Positions 8,940 to 18,884 of a stretch of DNA of 64,000 nt are shown piece after piece. This DNA is from Pirellulales bacterium (GTDB lineage: Bacteria > Planctomycetota > Planctomycetia > Pirellulales > JAEUIK01). The notes under the pieces are model-generated. The model saw only the letters and a program-made list of their open reading frames with translations, searched no databases and was not told where the DNA came from. The DNA is taken from assembly GCA_019694435.1 (NCBI GenBank), contig JAIBBZ010000002.1:62001-126000 (forward strand), given 5' to 3'. The translations under genes were made by a program, and so were the position numbers. Position 1 is the stretch's first letter; the number at the start of each line of letters is the position of its first letter.

Positions 8940-10262
8940 TCAGCTTCCCGCGGCCGGGTTGACCGGCGTTTCGGCGGGCGCGCCGGGGGTTTCTCCGGCA
9001 GCGGCGGTCTGGCTGCGGCGTCCGGAGTCTTTGACCAACTGACCGGCGCGATATTCGGCCCTGCGCACTTCGAAGCCGTTGCGGTTCCAACTGATCCACC
9101 GGCCGTCGCGCTGGCCGTTCTTGTATTCCTGCCGGACGTAGTTCTTACCGTCCGGAAAGTAGTACATGATCACGCCATCCATCTGCCCTTGCACAAACAC
9201 TCCCTCGGCCTGCACCTGGCCCGACTCGTAGTACTGCTTGAACGGGCCATGGGGCTTATCGCGGAGAAAGGTCAGTTCGGACTTGAGCTGGCCGTTTTCG
9301 AAGAAGGTTTTTCGAACACCCGTCTTCACGGTCTTCTTGTAGGGTGTTTCGCCAATCTTGGGATTGGCGGCCGTATCGGCATACTCGAACCAGAGACCTT
9401 CGTAGAGGCCCTCGTCGAAATCGCCTTCGACGCGCTTGCGGCCGCTCTCGTAATACATCACGGTATGGCCGTGCACTTTCCCTGCCTGGTAGTTGCAGTC
9501 GATCGCGAGCTTGCCGTCGGCGCTCCATTGCTGATAGCGCCCGTCTTTCTTGCCTTCACGATAGTTGGCGACGCTGCGTTTCTGCTCGGGTGACCACCAG
9601 ATGGTTTCGACGCCGTCGAGCTTGCCTGCCTTGTAATGGCGCTCGGCCAGCAACGTGCCGTCGGCGTTGTAGTCGCGAGCCGGGCCGTTCAGGACGTCGT
9701 TTTCATACGTCTCTTCCTTGGCCAACTTGTCGGCGGCGGCGCGAAGGATCGATTTGCCATGTTTGCGCCCATGCAACAGGTTGATTTCCATGTAGGCCAG
9801 GCCGGAGCGATCGAAGCGCAGCTCAACGCCCTCGCGCAGGCCATTGACGAATTGCCCCACGGTCTTGGGCTTGCCGTCGTCGAAATACTCGCGCCAGGGG
9901 CCGTGCAGCACCCCGTTGACGTAATAGCGGTCGAATTGCCGCTTGCCGGTGATGTAGTACCGGGCCTCGAGCCCGTGATTCACCGTGCGACCGTCGGGCA
10001 GCTTGACCACCGAGCGCTGCACGCGCAACCGTCCTTGCCGGTCACGCTCTTCGACGACCTCGACCTTGGGCTTCGCACCAGTCGCGGCCGGCGTTTGCTT
10101 GTCGGTCGCTGCCGCCTTCGGCGGCGGCTTTTTCGAACTCGAGGGGGGCTGCTTGGCCGCGGGCGGTTTCGCCGGTGCCTGGGCCCTGGCCACGGCCGCG
10201 ACGGCGACCAGCAGGCACAGCCAGGTGGCGATGCGGGCGCTGCGCTTAACGTTGGCCTTCAC
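8940..10262 (-). CDS. Secreted MORN-variant repeat protein (YwqK-like)
   Basis: This 440-residue protein has a signal peptide (1-29), a Pro/Ala/Lys-rich linker (about 30-70), and then about ten copies of a 22-24 residue MORN-type repeat. The repeat pattern is G-x-x-x-G-x-x-x-x-Y-x-x-G, with examples NGVLHGPWREYFDDGK, NGLREGVELRFDRSG, AGKVHGHTVMYYESGR and NGQRDGRWISWNRNG. These repeats form extended beta sheets and usually mediate binding. The GTG start at 10262 overlaps the end of the upstream coiled-coil gene by 17 bp and has GAGGG in front, so the two are probably translationally coupled. Some relatives are annotated as YwqK-family antitoxins, but nothing here suggests a toxin pair. Confidence 0.85.
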   Translation of the reverse strand: MKANVKRSARIATWLCLLVAVAAVARAQAPAKPPAAKQPPSSSKKPPPKAAATDKQTPAATGAKPKVEVVEERDRQGRLRVQRSVVKLPDGRTVNHGLEARYYITGKRQFDRYYVNGVLHGPWREYFDDGKPKTVGQFVNGLREGVELRFDRSGLAYMEINLLHGRKHGKSILRAAADKLAKEETYENDVLNGPARDYNADGTLLAERHYKAGKLDGVETIWWSPEQKRSVANYREGKKDGRYQQWSADGKLAIDCNYQAGKVHGHTVMYYESGRKRVEGDFDEGLYEGLWFEYADTAANPKIGETPYKKTVKTGVRKTFFENGQLKSELTFLRDKPHGPFKQYYESGQVQAEGVFVQGQMDGVIMYYFPDGKNYVRQEYKNGQRDGRWISWNRNGFEVRRAEYRAGQLVKDSGRRSQTAAAGETPGAPAETPVNPAAGS

Positions 10263-11874
10263 GCAAACCCTCGAAGTAATCGCGGGCATGGTCGCGCACA
10301 TCGCGCGGCAACGGCTGATCGACCGACGGATCGGTCTCGCTGGCCGCGGCCTCGTTGAACTCCGATTGAATCTCCTGCAGCACCTGGCCCTTGGCGTTGG
10401 GGCCTTCGACCAGTTCGCTCAGCACGCTCGCGCCGCGGCCAACTTTCTGCTTGACCTGCGAGTCGTAGCTCTTCGTATCGGTCCGCTCTTCGGGTCGGTC
10501 GCCCCGACCTTGTCCTTCGCCGAGGCCTTCGCCCTGGCCTTGGCCCTTGCCGCCTTGGCATTTGGCGCAGCCGCGTCCCTGGCACTTCTTGCAGCCCATG
10601 CTGTCCTTGGCGGCGTCGAGCTGGTCGAGCGCCGTTTCAAGCATTTCGAGTTCATCGGTGTTGCGCGCCAACTCGGACAGTTCGCTTTCCAACTCGGACA
10701 ACTGCTGCGAGGCGCCTGGTCCATCGCCCTTGCCGAGGCACTTTGCGCACTGGCCCAGCTTCGCAGCCATCTGGGCCATGCGCTGACGCTGGCCTTCGGC
10801 CTGTTTCAGTTTTTGGAGTTCTTGTTCGAGCTTGTTGGCTTGTTCCGTGTTGCCCGCGGCCCGTTGCCGTTCGATTTCCTGCTCGAGCTGCCGCTGCCGC
10901 TGCTGGCCGGCGTCGGCCATTTTTTGCAGCTTCTCGGCCAGTTGCTCGACTTGTTGCTGCAGTTGGGCCTTTTCTTCTTCCTTGAGGTTCCCGTCGCGAA
11001 GTTTTTTTTCCAGGTCGCGGAGTTCTTCGAGCGCCTGCTTGAAATCCCCGTTCCGCAGGGCGTTTGCCATGCGATCGGCCGGGCCCTGGTTGAGGTTCTT
11101 CAACTGCTCGAGCTGCTTCTTGAGTTCTTCGGCGCTGCCCAACTCGTCGCGGCGTTTGCGGAGGTTCTCCGCCAGGTCGTTCAGCTTGACCAGCGCTTCT
11201 TTGCGCTCGTCGGGCTGTGCGGCCAACAGTTGCTCCGTCCCGCGCTCGACCTGCGTGAGCAGTTCTTCGATTTCTTTCAGACCGGCCGCTTCGGCTTGCT
11301 TGCGCTGGGCTTCGATTTGCTTGTTGAGCTTCTCGGTCGAACGCTTGATTTGCTGCCGCGTGGCCTGGGCCACGGTCGAGGCGCCGGCCTGACGACCCAG
11401 CGAGGGTTGCAGCAGCAAGCCCAGCAACACGGCCGCGGCTGCCGGCAGCAGCGGCATCGCGCTCCAGCGGTTCAACCGTACGGCAAAACGGTCGTCGACA
11501 TCGACGCGCTCGACGCGCGCCATGGCGTCGGCGATCAAGGCGCGGCCGCAAGGTGTTTCGCGGTCCGCGTCCGACAAAGCCAGGCAACTGCTGACGCGCT
11601 CCTTCAGGCCGAAGCGGCGATCGATCTCGACCGCTGCGTCGAGCGTCCGCCGGCGGCGCCACCAGGTGATCGCAACTGCCGCGACGGTGCCAACCGCGAG
11701 GGCCAGCGCTGGCCAGGCCCACCAAAGCAGGCCCAAAGAGACATATTTGTCGAGCGCGACAAGCACGGCCGCGAAGACGAGGCACACGGCCCAGCACCCG
11801 GAGAGCGTGTGGAGAAAGACCTGGAAGTTGAGCCGTCGCTGTGCTCGACGGACCTGCCGGATGAGGATGTCCAT
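10246..11874 (-). CDS. Long coiled-coil membrane protein with DnaJ-type zinc motifs
   Basis: This 542-residue protein has two N-terminal transmembrane helices (about 20-65), a further hydrophobic segment near 140-160, and then a very long Gln/Glu/Leu coiled coil (about 170-425). Three CxxCxG knuckles follow: CAKCLGKG at 376-383, CKKCQGRG at 428-435, and CAKC at 436-439. They match the CxxCxGxG zinc motif of DnaJ. A Gly-Gln-Glu tract (GQGQGEGLGEGQGRG) and a polar tail end the protein. The ATG at 11874 gives the charged N-terminus MDILIRQVRRAQRR, and a G-rich tract lies 11-15 nt upstream. It is coupled to the downstream MORN gene. Its function is unknown; the architecture suggests an envelope scaffold. 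Confidence 0.78.
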   Translation of the reverse strand: MDILIRQVRRAQRRLNFQVFLHTLSGCWAVCLVFAAVLVALDKYVSLGLLWWAWPALALAVGTVAAVAITWWRRRRTLDAAVEIDRRFGLKERVSSCLALSDADRETPCGRALIADAMARVERVDVDDRFAVRLNRWSAMPLLPAAAAVLLGLLLQPSLGRQAGASTVAQATRQQIKRSTEKLNKQIEAQRKQAEAAGLKEIEELLTQVERGTEQLLAAQPDERKEALVKLNDLAENLRKRRDELGSAEELKKQLEQLKNLNQGPADRMANALRNGDFKQALEELRDLEKKLRDGNLKEEEKAQLQQQVEQLAEKLQKMADAGQQRQRQLEQEIERQRAAGNTEQANKLEQELQKLKQAEGQRQRMAQMAAKLGQCAKCLGKGDGPGASQQLSELESELSELARNTDELEMLETALDQLDAAKDSMGCKKCQGRGCAKCQGGKGQGQGEGLGEGQGRGDRPEERTDTKSYDSQVKQKVGRGASVLSELVEGPNAKGQVLQEIQSEFNEAAASETDPSVDQPLPRDVRDHARDYFEGLREGQR

Positions 11875-12089
11875 GCCCGCTCGTCCCCCGGGACAAACCG
11901 ATCGCTGCCACCCTGGCGAAATCGCCGCTCCCCCCGCTTGTGCTACGCACCCTGGCAAGGATACGAGCGCGGCGAAGCAAGCCGGGTCGTCGCCCTGGCC
12001 CTATGATTCATAATATCACTGAGTTCCGCACCCCGATATCTATGGTTCGGCGGCGGGCGCCCAGTATCCACTCGATTTGGCGGCGTTCG

Positions 12090-12539
12090 ATGTCCCACGT
12101 TGCCCCTGCGGCCTTCGCTCCGGCTCTGCCCGACCCCGCTGCCCGACCGGGGGCAGACGTGGTGATCTACGACGGCCATTGCAAGATCTGCACGGCCCAG
12201 GTCCAGCGGCTGGCCCGCTGGGACACGTCCGGCCGCCTGGCCTACCTTTCACTGCACGACCCCGAGGTCGCCCGGCGGTGGCCTCACCTGACCCACGACG
12301 AGCTGATGCGGGAAATGGTGATCATGGATTCCCGCGGCCACCGACATGGGGGGGCCGACGCCGTGGTCTATCTGACCCGACGGCTGACGCGGCTCTGGTG
12401 GGCTGCACCCCTGGCGCACTTGCCCGGCACACGGGGACTCTGGCACTGGCTCTACCGGCAAGTGGCCCTTCGCCGTTACCGCTTTGGCCGCGTCGGCGAC
12501 GACTGTCCCGACGGCAGTTGCGCGCTGCATCGCCGCTAG
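12090..12539 (+). CDS. DCC family thiol-disulfide oxidoreductase (DUF393)
   Basis: This 149-residue protein belongs to the DUF393/DCC family, small predicted redox proteins named after a D-x-x-C-x-x-C motif. Here the motif is YDGHCKIC, at about residues 28-35. Other family features are SLHDPEVA, a central MxxMxV strand, the LTRRLTRLWW helix and the closing GDDCPDG near the C-terminus, which adds another Cys. The N-terminal 25 residues are Ala/Pro-rich without a clear signal peptide. The ATG at 12090 leaves a normal DCC length. A longer upstream frame exists but reads as Arg-rich non-coding sequence. The partner and substrate are unknown. Confidence 0.85.
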   Translation: MSHVAPAAFAPALPDPAARPGADVVIYDGHCKICTAQVQRLARWDTSGRLAYLSLHDPEVARRWPHLTHDELMREMVIMDSRGHRHGGADAVVYLTRRLTRLWWAAPLAHLPGTRGLWHWLYRQVALRRYRFGRVGDDCPDGSCALHRR

Positions 12540-12653
12540 CGGTTTTCCGCCTGCGGCGTGGGGCTTCCGACCTTTGTTCCGTACTGGGCTTTCGCTACCA
12601 TACGCGCGGAAAAGCGCCCGTTGCGCCGGGACCAACTTCTTGCCAGGGTCAAC

Positions 12654-14084
<1,431 letters not shown>

Positions 14085-14183
14085 TGCCCCGAACCCGAGG
14101 CACAGAAACCAGACGGCTTTCACGACCAACGCCCCGCTCGACCAGGAAAACGCGGGGCACTCGATCAGGGAGGATCGATCATC

Positions 14184-15302
14184 ATGCTTACGCTGCACGC
14201 CCGCCGCATGCTCGCAGGCGCCTTGCTGCTCTTCGGGTGCTGGGGAGCCTTGCCGGCCCGGGCACAAACGCCCGCCGAAAAACTCAGCCCCGGCGCCGAT
14301 GCCATTCGCCGGGTCTACGAGAGCTTCGCCGCACGGGCCAAGACCGTCGACGATTACACCCAGATCATCAACGCCTGCGAACAGGCGCTCAACACCGGCA
14401 CCGGGCTGAACGCCACGGATACAGCCTATGCCTATCGCCTGATGGCCTGGGCCTACGATCATCGCGGGGCCCGACATTCGGCCGCCGGCAAGGACGATCT
14501 GGCGGTGACTGACTTCGACGCGGCGCTGACGCTCGATACCGAACGCTGGCAGTCGTATCACAACCGCGGCGTCAGCCTGGCCATGTTGGGCAAGTACAGC
14601 GAAGCCCTCGAGGACTTCACCCGCGCGATCGAGCTCAATCCGAAGCATGCCAACGCATACTACAACCGGGCCGAGCTGTATTACGAGCGCGGCGCCTATG
14701 CCGATGCCGTTGCCGATTATGACGAGGCCATTCGCCTGAGCTCCGCGCCCGACTCGGAGCTGTACAACGGCCGCGGTCACTCGTTCTATCGCTTGGGCGA
14801 CTACGAAGCAGCGATTGCCGACTACACTGAGGCGATCCGCATCGATGCGACCAATGCCGCCGCGTATACCAATCGCGGCGACGCCTATGCCGACACGGGC
14901 CGCTACGACAAGGCTTCGCTCGACTACCGTGCCGCCATGCGGATCGACAAAAAGCTGGGCCGGGCCTATCAGAGCGCGGCCTGGCTGATGGCCACCTGTC
15001 CGGAAGAACATTACCGGGACAAAGACAAGGCGATCCAAGCCGCGCGGAAGGCGATCGAACTCGACGGCCAGGACGACCCGCGCTATCTCGACACGCTCGC
15101 CGCCGCGCTGGCCAGCGCCGGCCAGTACACCGAGGCCGAGGCCGTGATCCTGCAGGCCCTCGACAAAGCGCCGGAAGAGCTGGCCGAGGTCTATGCGCAG
15201 CGTCTCGAGCTGTACCAGGCCAGCCAGCCCTATCGCGACCCGCAGCCGCAAGCCAAGCCGGGCGCTGACTCGGCCCGCGCCCCCCGCGGCTCGGTCGAGT
15301 AG
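14184..15302 (+). CDS. Secreted tetratricopeptide repeat protein
   Basis: This is a 372-residue protein with a signal peptide (residues 1-27, ending LPARAQT) and six to seven TPR units from about residue 60 to 320. Clear units contain the W-x-x-G-Y/A-x-Y-x-x-A-x-x-D-x-x-x-A pattern, for example YHNRGVSLAMLGKYSEALED and YNRAELYYERGAYADAVAD. The last unit contains AWLMATCPEEHYRD, a motif I associate with planctomycete TPR proteins. The start has GGGAGG about 11 nt upstream. TPRs bind other proteins; the cargo is unknown. The C-terminal 25 residues are Pro-rich. Between fumC and this gene a GCCCCGC/GCGGGGC hairpin (14132-14158) lies in the leader, without a T-run. Confidence 0.88.
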   Translation: MLTLHARRMLAGALLLFGCWGALPARAQTPAEKLSPGADAIRRVYESFAARAKTVDDYTQIINACEQALNTGTGLNATDTAYAYRLMAWAYDHRGARHSAAGKDDLAVTDFDAALTLDTERWQSYHNRGVSLAMLGKYSEALEDFTRAIELNPKHANAYYNRAELYYERGAYADAVADYDEAIRLSSAPDSELYNGRGHSFYRLGDYEAAIADYTEAIRIDATNAAAYTNRGDAYADTGRYDKASLDYRAAMRIDKKLGRAYQSAAWLMATCPEEHYRDKDKAIQAARKAIELDGQDDPRYLDTLAAALASAGQYTEAEAVILQALDKAPEELAEVYAQRLELYQASQPYRDPQPQAKPGADSARAPRGSVE

Positions 15303-15333
15303 TGCGGCGCCACGGCTGCGAGCGCCGTCCGCG

Positions 15334-16134
15334 CTACATCAAATACCAGGCGCCCGTCGCGACGACGTAGATGCCCATGGCCAGGTTCGTGACGCCGTGG
15401 GCGACCACGCAATCCCAGATGTTGCGCGTCCATAGCATCAGCCACGACACGAGCGAGAACCACGCCAGCGCTCCGGCCAATTCGGTCAAAGGGTGCGTCG
15501 CGGCAAAGAACAGCGTGGTGATGGCCAGCGCCGTGCCCTGGTAGGTGCCAAAGGGCGTTTGCCACCACTCGGCCCCGCCCAGGAAACGCAATAAGAAGCC
15601 GCGGATAAAGTACTCCTCGATCCAGGGCACGATCACGCTCAGCCCAAAGAAGCGGATCAGCAAAAAGCCCCAGGCCCAGGCCGGATGCGCCGCCAGTTGT
15701 TCGAGCGGGTTGAAGCCGGCGCGCAACTTCTCCGACACCATTTCGCCCAGACCCACTGCGGTCAACCAATCGCGCAGCATGTCCTGGATGGCCGGTTGGC
15801 ACAGGGCGATCCAGAGCACGGCGCCGACCAGGCCCACGACCGGCGCAAGCCAGTTCACCCGCCAGGGAAAGGCACGATAGCCAGGCCAGACGATGGCCAT
15901 GGCCACGAGCGTCGCGGCCAGTTTGAACGTGTAGACCAGCGGGTAGTGTTCATAGCCGATCGAAATGCCCAGCCGCGACTCGGGGGCCGGCTCGCCTGGC
16001 ACCGGGGCCGCCGGCTCGAGCGAGTTGCAGAGCATGTAGACGACAAAGGGCACGACGAAGACGGCCCACCGAGGCAGCGCTCGGTTTGTCGTCGTTGCCT
16101 CGGGCGGTGTCGCAGCGGAAGTCTCATCGGCCAT
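15334..16134 (-). CDS. CPBP family intramembrane glutamic protease
   Basis: This 266-residue integral membrane protein has about seven hydrophobic helices and the CPBP (Rce1/ABI-like) catalytic motifs: EEYFIRG (the EExxxR signature, about residue 180), an FFAATHP histidine motif (about 218) and the final AHGVTNLAMG. These enzymes cleave within membranes. The long N-terminal part and overall layout resemble the CAAX-protease-related family linked to exosortase systems, which would fit the PEP-CTERM protein at 53565-54593, but this subfamily call is inference. ATG at 16134 is preferred over GTG at 16146. It converges on the TPR gene, with a 31-bp gap. Confidence 0.88.
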   Translation of the reverse strand: MADETSAATPPEATTTNRALPRWAVFVVPFVVYMLCNSLEPAAPVPGEPAPESRLGISIGYEHYPLVYTFKLAATLVAMAIVWPGYRAFPWRVNWLAPVVGLVGAVLWIALCQPAIQDMLRDWLTAVGLGEMVSEKLRAGFNPLEQLAAHPAWAWGFLLIRFFGLSVIVPWIEEYFIRGFLLRFLGGAEWWQTPFGTYQGTALAITTLFFAATHPLTELAGALAWFSLVSWLMLWTRNIWDCVVAHGVTNLAMGIYVVATGAWYLM

Positions 16135-16696
16135 GCTTTGTCCCACCCGAGGTGACGGATCGTTCCCGTTAATTCTGTGTTCGTCAGTGTGCTAGCGGAC
16201 TGCCTGTGGCCGGTATTGCCTGTCCGACCCGGCGCGAATGCACGCTTCCGGTTAAGGGATGCTAAACCTATTGGGCGCAAAAGGATGAGTCAACCTGCTG
16301 CGAGGCAAACCCGCGTGCAATTCGCATCTTCTCTCAACCCAGGCAAGGGCCAAGGGCATGTTGCAAAGGCTCACGATCGCACGGATTGCATCAATTTGGC
16401 CTTTGCGAAACGACGAATTGGATTAGGATGACCATACCGGTAGCCCGCCTCCTTCGCCGGCCCCAGCGGTTCGGGGGCCGGTTTCAGGCCGTTTCGCGGC
16501 CGACTCTGCTGGCCGTGACATCCCCGGCGGAACAATTGCGCTGGCGCTGTTGTCGCTTGGGACAACGCGCCGCGGGTTGATCTTGCAGGATGCACGGGCC
16601 AATTGGAGGATGTCGGTCGCGCATCCGGTGTTCGGCGGGTCCATTGCCTGCCTGGAAATTGATCCTGACTTTGGAATCGACTGGAATTTCCAACCC
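16135..16696. other. 562-bp intergenic region upstream of fusA
   Basis: No convincing gene lies here; the open frames are short, Arg/Ala-rich and lack ribosome binding sites. It separates the CPBP gene (leftward) from fusA (rightward) and must hold both promoters. At 16457-16481 there is an 8-bp hairpin (CCGGCCCC paired with GGGGCCGG) with only three T's after it, which could be an attenuator or simply leader structure. Confidence 0.6.
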
Positions 16697-18784
16697 ATGA
16701 ACCTGAAGAACCTGCGCAACATCGGCATCTCCGCTCACATCGATTCGGGCAAGACGACCTTGAGCGAGCGGATCCTGTTCTACGCGGGCCGGATCCACCG
16801 CATCCAAGAGGTCAAAGGCGACGGCGACGGCGCCACGATGGACCACATGGAGCTGGAGCGCGAGCGCGGTATCACCATCACCAGCGCCGCCACCCAGGTG
16901 CAGTGGGACGAGACGGTCATCAACCTGATCGACACTCCGGGCCACGTCGACTTCACCGTCGAGGTCGAACGCAGCCTGCGCGTGCTCGACGGCGCGGTGC
17001 TCGTGCTGTGCGCCGTGGGCGGGGTGCAGTCGCAGTCGATTACGGTCGACCGCCAGATGAAGCGATACCACGTGCCCCGGCTGGCGTTCATCAACAAGAT
17101 GGACCGCACCGGTGCCGACGCCGAGCGCGTCGTCAAGCAGCTTCGCGATAAGCTCGGCTGCGACGCCGTGTTCCTGCAGTTGCCGATGGGCAAGGAAGAC
17201 AACTTCCAGGGCGTGATCGACCTGATCACCCGCGAGGCCGTGTATTTCGACGGCAACAACGGCGAGAAGGTCCGCCGCGAGCCGGTGCCGGCCGATCGCC
17301 AGGAAGAAGTCGAGCTGGCGCGTCATCACATGCTCGAACAACTCGCCATGTACAGCGACGAGATGATGGAGCTGCTGCTGGCCGAGGAAGAAGTGCCGCT
17401 CGACCTGATTCAGCGCACGATCAAGGCGGGCGTCAACGAACAAGAGTTGACGCCGGTGCTGTGCGGCTCGGCCAAGGCCAACAAGGGCATTCAACCGCTC
17501 CTGGACGCGGTCGTGAATTACCTGCCTTCGCCCGACGAACGTGAAGTGAAGGCCAAGAAGTACGACCAGCCGGACGAAGCCTTCCCGTTGGCCCCCGATC
17601 CGAAACTGCCGTTGGTCGCCATGGCGTTCAAGATCGTCGAGGACCCGTACGGTCAGTTGACCTTCATGCGGATCTACCAGGGCAAGCTGGCCAAGGGCGA
17701 AACGTACATCAACCAGCGCACGGGCCGCAAAGAGCGCGTGAGCCGGCTGGTGCGGATGCACGCCGATCAACGCGAGGAAATCCCCGAGGCCCTGGCCGGC
17801 GACATCATCGCGGCGATGGGCATCGACTGTGCCAGCGGCGACACGTACGCCTCGGAACAGAAGTACTGCACGCTCGAAAACATGTTCGTGCCCGAGCCGG
17901 TGATCAAGATGGCCATCGCTCCGCTGTCGCGCGACAGCGCCGACCGCCTGAGCAAAGCCCTGCAGCGGTTCAGCAAGGAAGACCCGACCTTCCGCATCGG
18001 GACCGACGAAGAGACGGCCGAGACGGTCATGTCGGGCATGGGTGAGCTGCACCTGGAGATTTACGTCGAACGGCTGCGCCGCGAATACAAAGTCGAAGTC
18101 GAGGTCGGCGCCCCGAAGGTCAGCTATCGCGAAGCGCCGACCAAGGCGGCCGAGTACGACTTCAAGCACAAGAAGCAGACCGGTGGCTCGGGTCAGTACG
18201 CTCACATCAAGGGCCGTCTCGACCTGCTGCCGGAGGACGCGGAGGAAACCTTCGAATTCGAGGAGAAGGTGGTCGGCGGGCGAATCCCGCGTGAATACAT
18301 TCCCTCGGTCGAAAAAGGCTTCCGCGATTCGCTCAGCAAGGGGCCGCTCGCCGGCTTCCCGATCGTTGGCGTCAAGGGCGTCCTCGAGGATGGCTCCTAC
18401 CACGACGTCGATAGCTCGGACATGGCCTTCCAGATTTGCGCCCGCAACTGCTTCCGCGAAACGTTCCTGAAGACGTCGCCGGTGCTGCTCGAGCCGATCA
18501 TGAAGATCGAAGTCGAGTGTCCGACGAATTTCCAGGGCCCGGTGACCGGCGACATCAACAGCCGCCGCGGCATGATCGTGCAGACCGAGGCCATCGGCCC
18601 GTCCTGCAAGATCGAAGCCGAGGTGCCGCTGGCCAACACGTTCGGCTACTCGACCGACCTGCGGAGCATGACGCAAGGTCAGGGAACCTTCACCATGGAG
18701 TTCTCGAAGTACCGCCGAGTGCCGGCCAAGGTCCAACAGGACGTGATCGCCGAAAAGAAGGCCCAACTGGTCGGGGCTCGCTGA
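16697..18784 (+). CDS. fusA: Elongation factor G, spdEFG1/mtEFG1 lineage
   Basis: This 695-residue translational GTPase moves tRNA-mRNA through the ribosome. GTPase motifs are AHIDSGKTT (13-21), the RGITI switch I motif, DTPGHVDF and NKMD, followed by EF-G domains II-V. The P-loop has Ser where most bacterial EF-G proteins have Ala (AHIDAGKTT). Together with FYAGRI and ATMDHMELERERGITI, this matches the subgroup shared by spirochaetes, planctomycetes and mitochondria. In that lineage one paralogue translocates and another recycles ribosomes; this one looks like the translocase. It stands alone rather than beside rpsL, rpsG and tuf. The ATG at 16697 gives the canonical N-terminus, and a strong terminator follows. 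Confidence 0.97.
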   Translation: MNLKNLRNIGISAHIDSGKTTLSERILFYAGRIHRIQEVKGDGDGATMDHMELERERGITITSAATQVQWDETVINLIDTPGHVDFTVEVERSLRVLDGAVLVLCAVGGVQSQSITVDRQMKRYHVPRLAFINKMDRTGADAERVVKQLRDKLGCDAVFLQLPMGKEDNFQGVIDLITREAVYFDGNNGEKVRREPVPADRQEEVELARHHMLEQLAMYSDEMMELLLAEEEVPLDLIQRTIKAGVNEQELTPVLCGSAKANKGIQPLLDAVVNYLPSPDEREVKAKKYDQPDEAFPLAPDPKLPLVAMAFKIVEDPYGQLTFMRIYQGKLAKGETYINQRTGRKERVSRLVRMHADQREEIPEALAGDIIAAMGIDCASGDTYASEQKYCTLENMFVPEPVIKMAIAPLSRDSADRLSKALQRFSKEDPTFRIGTDEETAETVMSGMGELHLEIYVERLRREYKVEVEVGAPKVSYREAPTKAAEYDFKHKKQTGGSGQYAHIKGRLDLLPEDAEETFEFEEKVVGGRIPREYIPSVEKGFRDSLSKGPLAGFPIVGVKGVLEDGSYHDVDSSDMAFQICARNCFRETFLKTSPVLLEPIMKIEVECPTNFQGPVTGDINSRRGMIVQTEAIGPSCKIEAEVPLANTFGYSTDLRSMTQGQGTFTMEFSKYRRVPAKVQQDVIAEKKAQLVGAR

Positions 18785-18824
18785 GGCGCTCCCAGCATCT
18801 ACGAGGCATTTTTTGCCTGCTGCC

Positions 18825-18864
18825 GAAGCCGAGGAGGCGCACTGCTTCCTCGGCTTCTGTTTTT
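18825..18864 (+). terminator. Rho-independent terminator after fusA
   Basis: A perfect 11-bp stem (GAAGCCGAGGA at 18825-18835 paired with TCCTCGGCTTC at 18847-18857) encloses an 11-nt loop. TGTTTTT follows, about 41 bp after the fusA stop. It is on the right strand for fusA and sits just before the convergent metallophosphoesterase gene. Confidence 0.9.
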
Positions 18865-18884
18865 GCGCCCGGCCAGATGCAGAC

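Noticed and set aside
9985-12006. Plus-strand frame of 673 codons, Leu/Phe/Ala-rich, looks like a membrane protein
   Set aside because: The Leu/Phe richness comes from the reverse complement of the Gln/Glu/Lys codons of the coiled-coil gene. No start site and no family resemblance.
14132-14158. GCCCCGC/GCGGGGC hairpin between fumC and the TPR gene as a terminator
   Set aside because: Only a 7-bp stem with a 13-nt loop and no T-run; it is probably a chance inverted repeat in GC-rich DNA.
16484-18766. Antisense frame of 760 codons over fusA
   Set aside because: fusA is unambiguous and this frame is its complement (His/Asp/Val/Leu-rich without domains).
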